Shown: one piece after another, positions 53,124 to 62,969 of the stretch | How the letters are laid out: each line of letters starts with the position of its first letter | Position numbering within the stretch: the first letter of the stretch is position 1 | DNA from: PHAA01 sp022706565 | Lineage (GTDB): Bacteria; Bacillota; Syntrophomonadia; Syntrophomonadales; Syntrophomonadaceae | NCBI GenBank assembly: GCA_040769385.1 | Contig: JAXGLD010000004.1 | Location: 1 to 64,000 of the forward strand | DNA length: 64,000 bases | Direction: 5' to 3' | Position numbers and translations under genes: made by a program | The notes under the pieces: generated by a model | Told to the model about the DNA's origin: nothing | Seen by the model: the letters and a program-made list of their open reading frames with translations, nothing else | The model's database searches: none

Positions 53124-55004
53124 TTATATCATAATTTTACAGATATTATTGGTAAACTCAACCGGGTCCTCCAAGGGCAGACCTTCGATCAGCAAGGCCT
53201 GGTTGTAAAGCAGTCCGGTGAAGAGGTCGAACTTCTCACGGTCACTGCTGTATGCCTCCTGTAGAGCCTTGAAAACAGGATGGTGACTGTTGATCTCCAA
53301 TACCTTATTGGCTTTGATTTGCTGGGATTCGGGATTGGGCATGGCATTCAAGGTCTTTTCCATCTCGATGGATATGGGCCCCTCGTTGCTGAGGCAGACC
53401 GGGTGGTTCTTCAGACGTTTGGAAGCCCGCACATCACTTACCTTGTCGGCCAGCAGATCCTTCATAGCCCCGAACAAGTCCTTGTTTTCCTGATCTTCCG
53501 CTTCCGCCTTTTCCTTGTCATCCTCCAGGCCCAAATCTGCGCTGGACACTGACTTGAACTCCTTGTCCCGGTAGTTCATCAGGATACCGATTGCGAATTC
53601 ATCTATATCGTCGGTAAAATAGAGAATTTCATAACCCTTGTCGGCCACCATTTCCGACTGGGGCAATTTGTCCAGCTTCTCGATCGATTCCCCGGCGGCG
53701 AAGTAGATGTACTTCTGCTCCTCCGGCATCCGGGCCACGTATTCATCCAGGGTGACCATTTTCTTCTCCCGGGATGAGTAGAATAACAGCAGATCCTGCA
53801 GCAATTCCTTTTCAGCCCCGAATCCCTGATATAAACCGAACTTCAGCTGGCGGCCGAATGACTCGTAGAACTTCTCGTATTTCTCCCTTTCATTCTGCAG
53901 CATATTCTTTAATTCGTTTTTAATCTTGGTCTTAATATTCTTGGCGATAAGCCTCAACTGGCGATCATGCTGCAGCATCTCCCGGGAGATATTGAGGGTC
54001 AGGTCCTCAGAGTCTACCATCCCCTTGACGAAACTGAAGCAATCCGGCAGCAGGTCGGGGCATTTGTTCATTATCAATACCCCGCTGGAATACAGCTCCA
54101 GGCCCTTCTCATATTCGCGGGTGTAGTAGTCGAAGGGCATCCGCCCGGGAATATACAGAATGGCGTTGTAACTGACGGTGCCGTCGGTGCTGATATGGAC
54201 GTGTTTGATTGGTTTGTCAAAACCGTAATGCTTTTCGAAATAGAAATTCTCATAGTCTTCCAGGGTGAGTTCGTTTTTGTTTTTCTTCCAGATGGGCACC
54301 ATGCTGTTGATTACCTGTTCCTCAGTGTAATCCTCGTATTCTTTATCGGAGCCTTCTTTGAGGCGGGAGCGGGTCACGTCCATCTTGATGGGGTAGCGGA
54401 TAAAGTCTGAATACTTCTTTATGATAGACCGCAGGCGGTATTCCTGCAGGTATTGATCGTAACTCTCCTCTTCGCTGTTGGGCTTCAGCCGTAGGATGAT
54501 ATCGGTTCCCACTTCTTTCCGCTCGGCCGGTTCAATGGTGTACCCTTCGAGCCCCTCCGACTCCCAGCGATAGGCCTGTTCCTGCCCCAGGGCGCGGCTG
54601 ATTACGGTTATCTTGTCGGCTACCATAAAGGCTGAATAAAAACCCACCCCGAACTGGCCGATAATGTCGTAACCGTCTTTCAGCTCGGTCTCTTTTTTAA
54701 AATCCATGGAACCGCTGCGGGCAATCACTCCAAGGTTGTCGTCGAGTTCTTCCCGGGTCATACCGATGCCGTAATCAGAAACGGTCAGAGTGCGGTTGGG
54801 CTTATCCACCGAGATTTTGATGTAGTAGTTGTCTTTGTTGAAGCTCAGGGATTCATCCACCAGGGTTTTGTAATAGATCTTGTCAATCGCATCGCTGGCA
54901 TTGGAAATCAGTTCTCGCAGGAATATCTCCCGGTTGGTGTAGATGGAATTGATCATCAGGTCCAGCAATCGCTTCGATTCGGTTTGAAATTCCTTCTTGG
55001 CCAT
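53124..55004 (-). CDS. htpG: Hsp90-family chaperone HtpG
   Basis: ATP-dependent chaperone, 626 residues. N-terminal GHKL ATP site: ELISNASDAIDK, LTVSDYGIGMTREEL, and IGQFGVGFYSAF; middle domain contains the SRE.LQ-type NISREMLQHDRQLR motif; C-terminal dimer domain ends FTNNICKIMI. ATG at 55004 with GGAAGGAG upstream; the frame from 55076 runs through the promoter region. A perfect CIRCE operator sits 56 bases upstream. Confidence 0.97.
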   Translation of the reverse strand: MAKKEFQTESKRLLDLMINSIYTNREIFLRELISNASDAIDKIYYKTLVDESLSFNKDNYYIKISVDKPNRTLTVSDYGIGMTREELDDNLGVIARSGSMDFKKETELKDGYDIIGQFGVGFYSAFMVADKITVISRALGQEQAYRWESEGLEGYTIEPAERKEVGTDIILRLKPNSEEESYDQYLQEYRLRSIIKKYSDFIRYPIKMDVTRSRLKEGSDKEYEDYTEEQVINSMVPIWKKNKNELTLEDYENFYFEKHYGFDKPIKHVHISTDGTVSYNAILYIPGRMPFDYYTREYEKGLELYSSGVLIMNKCPDLLPDCFSFVKGMVDSEDLTLNISREMLQHDRQLRLIAKNIKTKIKNELKNMLQNEREKYEKFYESFGRQLKFGLYQGFGAEKELLQDLLLFYSSREKKMVTLDEYVARMPEEQKYIYFAAGESIEKLDKLPQSEMVADKGYEILYFTDDIDEFAIGILMNYRDKEFKSVSSADLGLEDDKEKAEAEDQENKDLFGAMKDLLADKVSDVRASKRLKNHPVCLSNEGPISIEMEKTLNAMPNPESQQIKANKVLEINSHHPVFKALQEAYSSDREKFDLFTGLLYNQALLIEGLPLEDPVEFTNNICKIMI

Positions 55005-55059
55005 AAATCCGTCTCCTTCCTGAATAAAAGTACTGCGTGGCGCAGGATCCCGCAATTTA

Positions 55060-55086
55060 TTAGCACTCTCGGCCAAAGAGTGCTAA
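55060..55086 (-). promoter_or_regulatory. CIRCE operator (HrcA-binding) upstream of htpG
   Basis: TTAGCACTC-TCGGCCAAA-GAGTGCTAA: the exact 9-9-9 consensus. Since the inverted repeat is symmetric it is read from either strand; htpG is the only gene starting nearby. Confidence 0.95.
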
Positions 55087-55172
55087 ATATTATCATACTC
55101 ATATTATGGCCAGTGTCAATATTGCCGGCTGGCCTGGCGGCGCAGCCGGTTAGTTAAGACAGTCGCTGACAT

Positions 55173-55208
55173 AAAAAATCCCCTGCTCCCATTGCCTGGG
55201 GCAGGAGA
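55173..55208 (-). terminator. terminator of the DegV gene
   Basis: CCTGC-CCC / GGG-A-GCAGG stem followed by GGATTTTTT on the minus strand, 24 bases past the stop. Confidence 0.75.
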
Positions 55209-55231
55209 CTTACGCTCATGGCCTTGAGTTT

Positions 55232-56071
55232 CTATTTGCGCATAAAAAAGATCCCTAGTGTGTTGGGTCCACAGTGGTTGGAGATGGTGCACCCCGCTTC
55301 GCATTCCACTATTTCCTCGAAGTCGGCCAGGCGAGCTGTCGTCTCTCTTACCATGGCCACGATATCCGGCTGACATCCGGCGTTGGCGATGTAGACCCGT
55401 CGGCTGTCGATATCGCGACGGTCTTGGAATCGGTCCTCTATGTAATGCTGCAGGCAGCGTCCAAAGCTGCCCCGGTACTTTTTCCCCACCACCATACGGT
55501 TCTTGACCACCTCTATGCAGGGCCTGATCTGCAGCAATCGCGCCCCCTGTTCGGTAATAGACGAACACCGCCCGCCCCGGCGCAGATAATCGAGCTTATC
55601 GACCACGAAACTGGATTCGATCCGAGGTATCATATCCCGGATCGTCTTCAATATCTCCTGGACCTTGGCCCCTTGCTGGGCCATGAGCGCCGCGGTATGA
55701 ACCAGGTAACCGCTGCCCAGGCACAGGTTGTGGGAATCCACCGCAAACACATTGTATAGTTCCTGAGCGGCCAATCGAGCGTTTTGATGACAGGATGAAA
55801 AACCGGAACCGATGTTTATGTGAACTACCGCGTCATAGCGGGCTGACAGTTCTTCAAAGCGGCTGCGGTATTCGAACAGATTGACCGCGGTGGTGTGGCA
55901 GGATTTGCCCTCCTCATCAACCAACCTGAAAATATCAGCCGGAGTGATATCGACTCCGTCCCGATAGGTTTGATTATCGACCACTATGTGCAAAGGAAAT
56001 ATTTCTATATCAAGATCATTGATGATCTCAGGAGTCAGATCACAGGTACTGTCTGCGGTTATCTTAACCAA
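55232..56071 (-). CDS. DegV family fatty-acid-binding protein
   Basis: 279 residues. ITADSTCDLTPEIINDL opening, PLHIVVDNQTYRDGVDI, the NIGSGFSSCHQNARLAAQEL fatty-acid-phosphate contact, FVVDKLDYLRRGGRCS and the C-terminal HCGPNTLGIFF. DegV/FakB proteins present exogenous fatty acids to the kinase FakA; no fakA is visible. TTG start at 56071 with GGGAG 7 bases upstream. Confidence 0.93.
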   Translation of the reverse strand: MVKITADSTCDLTPEIINDLDIEIFPLHIVVDNQTYRDGVDITPADIFRLVDEEGKSCHTTAVNLFEYRSRFEELSARYDAVVHINIGSGFSSCHQNARLAAQELYNVFAVDSHNLCLGSGYLVHTAALMAQQGAKVQEILKTIRDMIPRIESSFVVDKLDYLRRGGRCSSITEQGARLLQIRPCIEVVKNRMVVGKKYRGSFGRCLQHYIEDRFQDRRDIDSRRVYIANAGCQPDIVAMVRETTARLADFEEIVECEAGCTISNHCGPNTLGIFFMRK

Positions 56072-56228
56072 AAACTCTCTCCCTCGCTAAACCATAATAT
56101 TAGGCAGTATACCATTTCATGTTCCCAGTATCGAGCCTTTTCCTCCCGCCAGGAACATTGGCCAATCGATGCCGGTATGGGGTGGGAAGGCTGACCGGCA
56201 TTTTCGTAGTGGGGAGCGGTATTTCTTC

Positions 56229-58847
56229 TTACTCTTCACTTGAGTGTCTAATGAGGCCGAAGGCCTTGGAAAACTCCAAGACCAGCACTGGCACTAAAGA
56301 CAAACCCAGGGCTATGAGGTACATCTCCGAGGTAAGTGCGGTCATGCCAAATGCCGTTGCTACCGGCGGAACCATGGCCACTATCACTACCAGGGCCGCG
56401 GATATCAGGGCCGCCCCGGTCAGGTACCGATTGGTAAAGAAACCGATCTTGAACAATGAATGATGCGAGCGCATATTAAACGAATGAACTACCTGGGTCA
56501 AGGCCAGAACTATGAAAGCCATGGTACGGCCGGCTTCAATGTCGCCGGTTCCCTGCCATCCGACCATAAACGCGATCAGGGTCAACACTGCAAACATTGC
56601 CCCCTGCAGGGCGATCCGCGTGCCCAGCCCATGCGCGAAGATGCTTTCATTTTTGGGTTTGGGCTTATGATCCATAACATCGTCTTCCACCGCCTCCATA
56701 CCCAAGGCTATGGCGGGCAGGCTGTCGGTGACCAGGTTGATCCACAGCAATTGAACCGCCAACAGCGGTGACTGGTGCCACACCAACATGGCAGTGAATA
56801 CGGTGAGAACCTCACCAATATTGGTGCCCAGTAGGAACGCCACCGCTTTTTTGATGTTGTCATAGATGCCGCGGCCTTCCCGCACTGCATCCACAATGGT
56901 CGCAAAATTATCATCGGTCAGGACCATGTCCGCCGCTCCCTTGGCCACATCGGTCCCGGTGATGCCCATGGCACAGCCAATGTCCGCTGCTTTCAGCGCT
57001 GGGGCGTCGTTGACCCCGTCCCCGGTCATGGATACCACCTCGCCCTGCCGCTGCCAGGCCCGTACGATCCTTATCTTGTCTTCGGGTGAAACCCGGGCGT
57101 AGACTGAGATGCTGCGCACTCTATTCTCCAGATCGGCGGCAGACATATTCATCAGCTCGCTGCCTGTTACCGCCTGATCTCCAGGATTCATAATCCCGAG
57201 TTGGCCGGCAATGGCGGAGGCGGTGATGATATGGTCGCCGGTTATCATTACCGGTTTGATACCAGCACGTTTACACAGTGCTACCGCTTCCCGGGCTTCC
57301 GGGCGAGGCGGATCGATCATGCCCAGCAAGCCCATGAACGTCAATCCGGTTTCCAATGCCTCGCTAGTAACCGGGTCGGGGATCTCGCTTATCTCCTTGT
57401 AGGCAACCGCCAGTACCCTCAGGGCATCGCGGCTCATGCTGTCGGTATACCTGCGGCCTGCCTCCAGATCTCCAGCCATACACAGCTTGTCTAATACATC
57501 GAATGCCCCTTTGACTATAACCACAGTACGGCCTTCAATCCGGTTCACAGTACTCATCAGCTTGCGGTCGGAATCGAAAGGCAGTTCAGCCAGTCTTGGA
57601 TAGCGGCGGTTAAGGTCATCCTGCGACAATCCGTTCTTATGAGCGGCCAGAACGATGGCGGTCTCGGTAGGGTCACCAATATGGCGCGCCTCCCCGGCTT
57701 CGAATTCCACCCGTCCGTCACTGCACAGCACCGCATAGGTGAGAAGCCTCCTGATAGCCGGCGTGTTGTCCCCTCCAATATCCTCCAGCACCGATGATTC
57801 TGCTTCAAAAGCCTTTACCAAGGTCATCTGATTAAGGGTCAGGGTGCCGGTTTTGTCCGAACATATTACGGAAGCGCTGCCCAGGGTCTCTACCGCCGGT
57901 AACCTCCTAATGATGGCGTTTTTACTGACCATACGCTGTACCCCGATGGCCAGCACGATGGTTACAATGGCCGGCAGTCCCTCGGGTATGGCCGATACCG
58001 CCAGGGATACGGCAATCATGAATATCTCCATGACCCGCATATCAGCCGCCAGGCCGATGGCAAATATGATAGCGCAGACGACCAGGGCCATGATGCCCAG
58101 ATATTTTCCCATCACCGCCAAGCGGTGCTGAAGGGGGGTCTGACCATTTTCCTCTGCTTCCAGCAGGTCGGCTATCTTGCCCATTTCGGTCTTCATACCG
58201 GTTGCGGTTACTACTACCCGCCCCCGCCCATAGGTTATGCTGCAGCCCGAATACACCATGTTGAAGCGATCTCCCAAAGGAGCGTTCGCCTCCACTATCA
58301 CTCCGGCATCCTTCTCGCTGGAGACCGATTCCCCGGTCAAGGCCGCTTCTTCCGATTTCAGACTGGCAGATTCGATAAGGCGCCCGTCGGCGGGAACGAA
58401 GTCGCCCGCTTCCAGAATGATTATGTCCCCCGGCACCAGCTGAAAGGCATCGATGATAATTTCAGAGCCATCGCGCAGCACCCGGGCTTGAGGGGCGGAC
58501 ATCTCCTGCAGGGCTTCCAGCGCTTTCTCCGCTTTGCTCTCCTGTACCACCCCCATTATGGCGTTAAGGATTACAATAAGCAGGATCAGAATCGGTTCAA
58601 AGAAACCCTCGCCTTCATAGATGGCCACAACAAAAGAAATCGCCGCAGCGATTATCAGGATCACGATCATGACATCCTTGAACTGTTCAAAAAAATGCTG
58701 GATCATGCTTTTCTTTTCTTTGGCCTCCAGCCGATTCTCGCCATACTCCTGCAGGCGCCGCTGGGCTTCCTCCGCGGTCAATCCTTGCAGAGGATCCACC
58801 TGCAATCCCCGGATCACGTCCTCATAACTTGTACTATGTGGTATCAA
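56229..58847 (-). CDS. P2-type calcium-transporting P-ATPase
   Basis: About 872-residue P-type ATPase. Cation_ATPase_N (SYEDVIRGLQ to ENRLEAKEKK), actuator TGES (EEAALTGESVSSE), M4 motif SAIPEGLPAIVTIVLAIGV characteristic of Ca-pumps, the phosphorylated Asp in ICSDKTGTLTLNQM, KGAFD nucleotide domain, GDGVNDAPALKAADIG hinge, and M5/M6 (NIGEVLTVFTAML; LLWINLVTDSLPAIALG). Ca2+ export or Golgi-type PMR1-like Ca/Mn export are both possible. I use TTG 58847 (GGAGGA upstream); an ATG at 58910 would add 21 residues but has no SD. Confidence 0.93.
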   Translation of the reverse strand: MIPHSTSYEDVIRGLQVDPLQGLTAEEAQRRLQEYGENRLEAKEKKSMIQHFFEQFKDVMIVILIIAAAISFVVAIYEGEGFFEPILILLIVILNAIMGVVQESKAEKALEALQEMSAPQARVLRDGSEIIIDAFQLVPGDIIILEAGDFVPADGRLIESASLKSEEAALTGESVSSEKDAGVIVEANAPLGDRFNMVYSGCSITYGRGRVVVTATGMKTEMGKIADLLEAEENGQTPLQHRLAVMGKYLGIMALVVCAIIFAIGLAADMRVMEIFMIAVSLAVSAIPEGLPAIVTIVLAIGVQRMVSKNAIIRRLPAVETLGSASVICSDKTGTLTLNQMTLVKAFEAESSVLEDIGGDNTPAIRRLLTYAVLCSDGRVEFEAGEARHIGDPTETAIVLAAHKNGLSQDDLNRRYPRLAELPFDSDRKLMSTVNRIEGRTVVIVKGAFDVLDKLCMAGDLEAGRRYTDSMSRDALRVLAVAYKEISEIPDPVTSEALETGLTFMGLLGMIDPPRPEAREAVALCKRAGIKPVMITGDHIITASAIAGQLGIMNPGDQAVTGSELMNMSAADLENRVRSISVYARVSPEDKIRIVRAWQRQGEVVSMTGDGVNDAPALKAADIGCAMGITGTDVAKGAADMVLTDDNFATIVDAVREGRGIYDNIKKAVAFLLGTNIGEVLTVFTAMLVWHQSPLLAVQLLWINLVTDSLPAIALGMEAVEDDVMDHKPKPKNESIFAHGLGTRIALQGAMFAVLTLIAFMVGWQGTGDIEAGRTMAFIVLALTQVVHSFNMRSHHSLFKIGFFTNRYLTGAALISAALVVIVAMVPPVATAFGMTALTSEMYLIALGLSLVPVLVLEFSKAFGLIRHSSEE

Positions 58848-58930
58848 ACGTTGGTTTTCCTCCCTTTTCAACTGTCGCCCCCCAGCGGGGAGCGACGCTT
58901 GATTCACCATGAATTGTCCGTTGATCTGGT

Positions 58931-59623
58931 CTATGAATCCTGATCTCTGATTACTGCATCCTCCAAAGCCTGCATAATGGAGATCTGGTTCTTGGCCGCC
59001 TGCTTGCCCATATCCTTGGCTACTTTGGTCAGGTCCTCCCGGGCCGCCTTCATTTCACCCAACTGCTTACGGGTGGCATTCTCAAATTCGTTCTGGGTCC
59101 AGCTGAGACTACCCAAGCCTACCAGCCACATATCCCACATCTGGTTGGCCGCCTGCATCCATTCGGAATAAAGGTTAGCATATGGAATGTTCTGGGCCAT
59201 CAGGATAAACGGATTCTCGCCGCCCACTAATGACGGCCATCCCTTCAGCATTTCCAGCAGCGGATTGTCTTCGGACAGCATTGGATTGTCCTTGAACATT
59301 TCCAGGAAAGGGTTCTCCTTCATCATGGTCAGGAACGGATTGCCATTCAGTGCCAACCAAAAGGGATTATCCTTCATAATAGCCAGGAATGGGTTTTCGT
59401 CGGATGGGTTCAAAAACGGGTTGTTCTTCATCATGGCCACACATGGGTTTTCGTCGGATGGGTTCAAAAACGGATTGTTCTTCATCATGACCACAAATGG
59501 GTTTTCCTCAGATGGGTTCAAAAGAGGATTGTTCTTCATCATGGCTACAAAGGGATTATCCTCGGACATCGAAAAATAAGGATTGTTGGCCATCATTGTT
59601 TCAAAAAAGGGCTTCTCTGACAT
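58931..59623 (-). CDS. NPF tandem-repeat protein with phasin-like C-terminus
   Basis: 230 residues; no family recognised. Residues about 20-85 are three to four nearly exact 18-residue repeats such as SDENPCVAMMKNNPFLNP, each made of two 9-residue half-units centred on NP(F/L). They degrade into looser NPF units to about residue 140. Residues about 150-230 are helical and amphipathic (NQMWDMWLVGLGSLSWTQNE; LGEMKAAREDLTKVAKDMGK), resembling phasin or PhaR/E-type proteins. ATG 59623 has GGAGG upstream. It is transcribed towards the P-ATPase gene. A surface/granule-coating role is only a guess. Confidence 0.6.
   Translation of the reverse strand: MSEKPFFETMMANNPYFSMSEDNPFVAMMKNNPLLNPSEENPFVVMMKNNPFLNPSDENPCVAMMKNNPFLNPSDENPFLAIMKDNPFWLALNGNPFLTMMKENPFLEMFKDNPMLSEDNPLLEMLKGWPSLVGGENPFILMAQNIPYANLYSEWMQAANQMWDMWLVGLGSLSWTQNEFENATRKQLGEMKAAREDLTKVAKDMGKQAAKNQISIMQALEDAVIRDQDS
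59384..59568. repeat. 54-bp in-frame tandem repeats
   Basis: Three near-identical 54-bp units (18 codons) within the NPF-repeat gene; third-position variation is limited, pointing to recent expansion. Confidence 0.85.
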
Positions 59624-59649
59624 ACTATTCTCCTCCTATCCTAATATCA

Positions 59650-59711
59650 GGTGTCCAGGGACGGTTCGGTTCTCTCGACACCCTTGCACCAGTATTGGAT
59701 CCAGCCTGTGT
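59650..59711 (+). repeat. GGGACGGTTC element, copy 1
   Basis: GGTGTC...GGGACGGTTC...GACACCCTT followed by TTGGATCC.GCCTGTG. A second direct copy starts at 59839. A GACTTTTCG/CGAAAAAGTC hairpin follows at about 59719-59745. Confidence 0.7.
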
Positions 59712-59838
59712 CCAATAGACTTTTCGAGACCCACCGAAAAAGTCCATTTTGTCGATATGAGGTATGCATAAATATACTGGCTTCCACGCTGGCGCTTAAT
59801 GTCCGCCAATATACTATGTATACTCTGGAGCAATTCTT

Positions 59839-59899
59839 TGTCTCAAGGGGACGGTTCCCGTGACACCCTTTCAACGTTTTGGATCCTGCCTGTGCCAAA
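59839..59899 (+). repeat. GGGACGGTTC element, copy 2
   Basis: TGTC...GGGGACGGTTC...GTGACACCC then TTTTGGATCCTGCCTGTG, matching copy 1 over roughly 55 bases with small gaps. The gene-free interval 59624-60285 holds these two copies, a hairpin and no gene I can support. Confidence 0.7.
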
Positions 59900-60285
59900 G
59901 CCTTCCGCTTTCTATTATGCCTCCCCGCTGCCGGCGCCATCCCCGGGCGATACCACCACGCGAATGCGGCCTGATCTCTTAACTGTCAAATGCCAATATA
60001 TGGCTCACTCCTATGATACCCTATATAAAGCATCGTTAGCAATTCCAGCCCGGTCTTGGCGGAGACACCGACCCACTTAACTTTCCTATGAACATTGGCC
60101 CGGATAAATGCCATTATTTTTGGAAAGGGTACCATTAAACATTGTTGGTGCCTTTAAATACAAGGCTAAAAATGACCGAATCATGCGTATATTATAATCC
60201 GCCCCACTACGAAATGATCCGGAAGTTTCGTATTAATAAACACATTGCCGGGGATCTCCATATACTAATTACGGGGGGCATCGCT

Positions 60286-60744
60286 ATGAGTGCGGGCAAG
60301 GGTACGGTGAAGGATTACTATAATATTCTGGGAGTGCCGGTGAGCGCCAGCCAGGCTGAGATAAAATCGGCCTGGAAGAAACTTGTCAAAGAATGGCACC
60401 CTGATGTCTGCCCGCGCGCCGATGCCCAGTGTCGCTTCGTCGAATTATCTGAAGCTTATCACGTTCTAAATGATGTACAGGCACGGCGCCGCTACGACTA
60501 CCTGATCCAGGAGCACCCTCACGATCTGCTCCGCTACCGCCACCGGCGCGACTTTCGCCCCAGCCAGTCCGAGACCTGCGACGGAGCGGAGCATTTTGCG
60601 GGCTTGCCCCCCGACCGTCTTGTCGAATTAATGCTGCTGACCACCGTCAACCTGGCCCAATACCTGTTCCTGAGCTGGTGTAATGCCGTTTTGATCTATC
60701 CTTTCGGATATCTGGACAGCAGCGAAAATATCAGGTCCTCGTAG
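60286..60744 (+). CDS. DnaJ (J-domain) protein
   Basis: 152 residues. J domain DYYNILGVPVSASQAEIKSAWKKL (about 9-32) with the Hsp70-stimulating HPD in VKEWHPDVCPRADAQCRF and the helix LSEAYHVLNDVQARRRYDYLI. The remaining 70 residues have an Arg-rich stretch then a hydrophobic helix (LVELMLLTTVNLAQYLF). No zinc or substrate-binding domains, so it is a specialised co-chaperone. ATG at 60286 follows GGGGGG. Confidence 0.85.
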   Translation: MSAGKGTVKDYYNILGVPVSASQAEIKSAWKKLVKEWHPDVCPRADAQCRFVELSEAYHVLNDVQARRRYDYLIQEHPHDLLRYRHRRDFRPSQSETCDGAEHFAGLPPDRLVELMLLTTVNLAQYLFLSWCNAVLIYPFGYLDSSENIRSS

Positions 60745-60841
60745 CATCCAGCGGCCATCCCCATTTTCCTCTCCGTTTCAGCCTCCATGGCTCATATCCT
60801 GACCGGCAGCTATTCAGCATGGCTGCGCCAATTTACACCAG

Positions 60842-60859
60842 TTGTATGCTGGTATACAA
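60842..60859. promoter_or_regulatory. inverted repeat TTGTAT..ATACAA upstream of the permease
   Basis: TTGTATGCTGGTATACAA with a 6-bp stem around GCTGGT, 87 bases before the permease start; possible repressor site, with a TATAAT about 26 bases downstream of it. Confidence 0.35.
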
Positions 60860-60946
60860 TTCCACTTTTTGCCCACCCGCAATATAATGAGTGTAGATTT
60901 TGGTGTGCATGGGTATTTTATATTAAAAGACGGAGCGAATTTAAAG

Positions 60947-62908
60947 ATGTTCAGACAATTGATGCGCTTGATTTTTGGCAAGAAGATGGCCAGCGCCAGT
61001 ATCTCTGAGGAAAAGCTGACCGTATTCTGGGGAATGCCCATCCTGTCCAGCGACGCGATATCATCAGTCGCTTATGCGGTTGAAGAAATACTGCTGGTCT
61101 TGGTGCCGGTCATCGGGGTGGCTTCATTCATCTGGATGCCGCGCCTGGCCGGAGTGGTCATCCTGCTGCTGATCATCCTGGTGTTCTCCTACAGCAACGT
61201 GGTCGACACCTATCCCCAGGGAGGGGGAGCTTATGCCGTAGCCAAGGAAAACATCAGCACCTTGGCCGGATTGACGGCTGCTTCTGCTCTGTCCATCGAT
61301 TACACCCTGACCGTGGCGGTCAGTATATCGTCGGCCACTGCCGCCATAACCTCAGCCATACCTTCTCTTTTTACCCACCGGGTCGCAATCGCGGTTATAA
61401 TCATCATGCTTTTGATAATAGCCAACGTCCGAGGAGTGCGGGAGTCGGCCCGCATCTTCAGTTTACCTACCTATGCATTTATATTTGCCATAATATCACT
61501 GGTTGCGGTAGGCATGTTCAAGCACGCTGCCGGGGCTGACACGGTCTTACCCGCTCCAGCGGCCGATCCAGTATCAGCCGGGACCCAGGCGGTAACCATA
61601 TTTCTGCTGCTCAGGGCCTTCTCCTCGGGATGCAGCGCCCTGACCGGGGTCGAAGCGGTCAGTGACGCCGTGCCCAATTTCAAAGACCCCGCCACCAAGA
61701 ACGCCAAGACCGTTTACGTAATGCTGGCCGCCGCCATCATTATCTGTTTCGGAGGTATGGCCTACCTGACCAACCTCTACCATATCGTACCCAATCCGCG
61801 CCAGACGGTGATCGCCCAGATTGCCGTGGACGTCTTCGGCCCGGGATGGATGTTCTATTTCATCCAGGCTACCACCGCTATAATCCTGGCCATGGCTGCC
61901 AATACTGCCTTCGCGGGATTCCCTACCCTGCTCTCGGTGGTAGCCCAGGACGGCTATGCCCCCCGCCAGCTGAAATTGCGGGGGCATCGTTTGAACTTTA
62001 CCAACGGCATCATTGCTCTTGGTTTCCTGGCCATACTGCTGGTAGTGGTGTTCAAAGCCAATACCCACTTGCTGATCAACCTCTATGCAGTGGGTGTTTT
62101 CACTTCCTTTACCCTGGCCCAGGGCGGATTATTGGTCCGCTGGGTGCGGCAGAAACAGCCCGGTTGGCAGTACAAAGCCCTGATAAATGGTTTCGGTGCC
62201 GCAGTCACCTTGACGGCTCTGGTTGTTATCGGAGTAACCAAGTTCCTGGCTGGAGCCTGGATAGTGTTCGTGGTGCTGCCGATCCTGATGTGGGCCATGT
62301 TCCGGGTCAAAGACCACTATAATTCAGTGGCCCGGCAGCTCGATATACCCAACGATACCCTGGGTATGATCAAACTGATCCCGGCCTATTCCCACCACGT
62401 CATCGTCCCTATCGACAGCCTCAATGCCATGGTTGTCAAAGCCCTGCGCTATGCCCGCACCATGACCGACAAAGTGGAAGCCTTTCACATCGAGACCTAC
62501 GAAGGCGAGGCGGACAAGCTGAAAGCGAAGTGGGCGGGCTTGGATACCGACATCCCGTTGATCGTCAGGTACTCCCCCTACCGCGAGGTGGTGGGACCGC
62601 TGCGCGACTATATCGATTCCGAGGAACATGACTCGCAACCAGGCGACATCATCACCGTGCTGCTGCCACAATTCTTCGTGCCCAAATGGTGGCAGGCCGC
62701 GCTGCACAACAACACCAGTCTCTTTATCGCCAATGCCCTGTTCAGCAAACGCAATGTGGTGGTAGCCATCCTGCCCTTCTACCTGGAGGACATCAAACCC
62801 TACACCGACAAAGTGACCGGACAACTTCCCAATCAAAACCCGCTGCAAAGTGATGATCCGCCGCAAAATGAGAACGCGCAGAATGAAGAGCAACCGGGAC
62901 CCATGTAA
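60947..62908 (+). CDS. APC-superfamily permease with cytoplasmic C-terminal domain
   Basis: 653 residues, about 12 helices then a roughly 150-residue hydrophilic C-terminus (KVEAFHIETYEGEADKLKAK onward). N-terminal SSDAISSVAYAVEEIL matches the APC/KdpD-like amino acid-polyamine transporter group often annotated as amino acid permease or with Kup-like potassium proteins; YPQGGGAYAVAKENI follows. Substrate uncertain (amino acid or K+). ATG at 60947 with GGAG 11 bases upstream; the frame from 60842 has none. A terminator is 60 bases after the stop. Confidence 0.88.
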   Translation: MFRQLMRLIFGKKMASASISEEKLTVFWGMPILSSDAISSVAYAVEEILLVLVPVIGVASFIWMPRLAGVVILLLIILVFSYSNVVDTYPQGGGAYAVAKENISTLAGLTAASALSIDYTLTVAVSISSATAAITSAIPSLFTHRVAIAVIIIMLLIIANVRGVRESARIFSLPTYAFIFAIISLVAVGMFKHAAGADTVLPAPAADPVSAGTQAVTIFLLLRAFSSGCSALTGVEAVSDAVPNFKDPATKNAKTVYVMLAAAIIICFGGMAYLTNLYHIVPNPRQTVIAQIAVDVFGPGWMFYFIQATTAIILAMAANTAFAGFPTLLSVVAQDGYAPRQLKLRGHRLNFTNGIIALGFLAILLVVVFKANTHLLINLYAVGVFTSFTLAQGGLLVRWVRQKQPGWQYKALINGFGAAVTLTALVVIGVTKFLAGAWIVFVVLPILMWAMFRVKDHYNSVARQLDIPNDTLGMIKLIPAYSHHVIVPIDSLNAMVVKALRYARTMTDKVEAFHIETYEGEADKLKAKWAGLDTDIPLIVRYSPYREVVGPLRDYIDSEEHDSQPGDIITVLLPQFFVPKWWQAALHNNTSLFIANALFSKRNVVVAILPFYLEDIKPYTDKVTGQLPNQNPLQSDDPPQNENAQNEEQPGPM

Positions 62909-62969
62909 GAATGTTTTACAGCCGTCCCTGCTCCGTTACTGATAGTACAGATAGCTTACAAACAAGCTG

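Noticed and set aside
59384..59568. CRISPR array from the regular 54-bp repeats
   Set aside because: The units are contiguous without spacers, in frame, and translate to conserved NPF repeats inside one gene.
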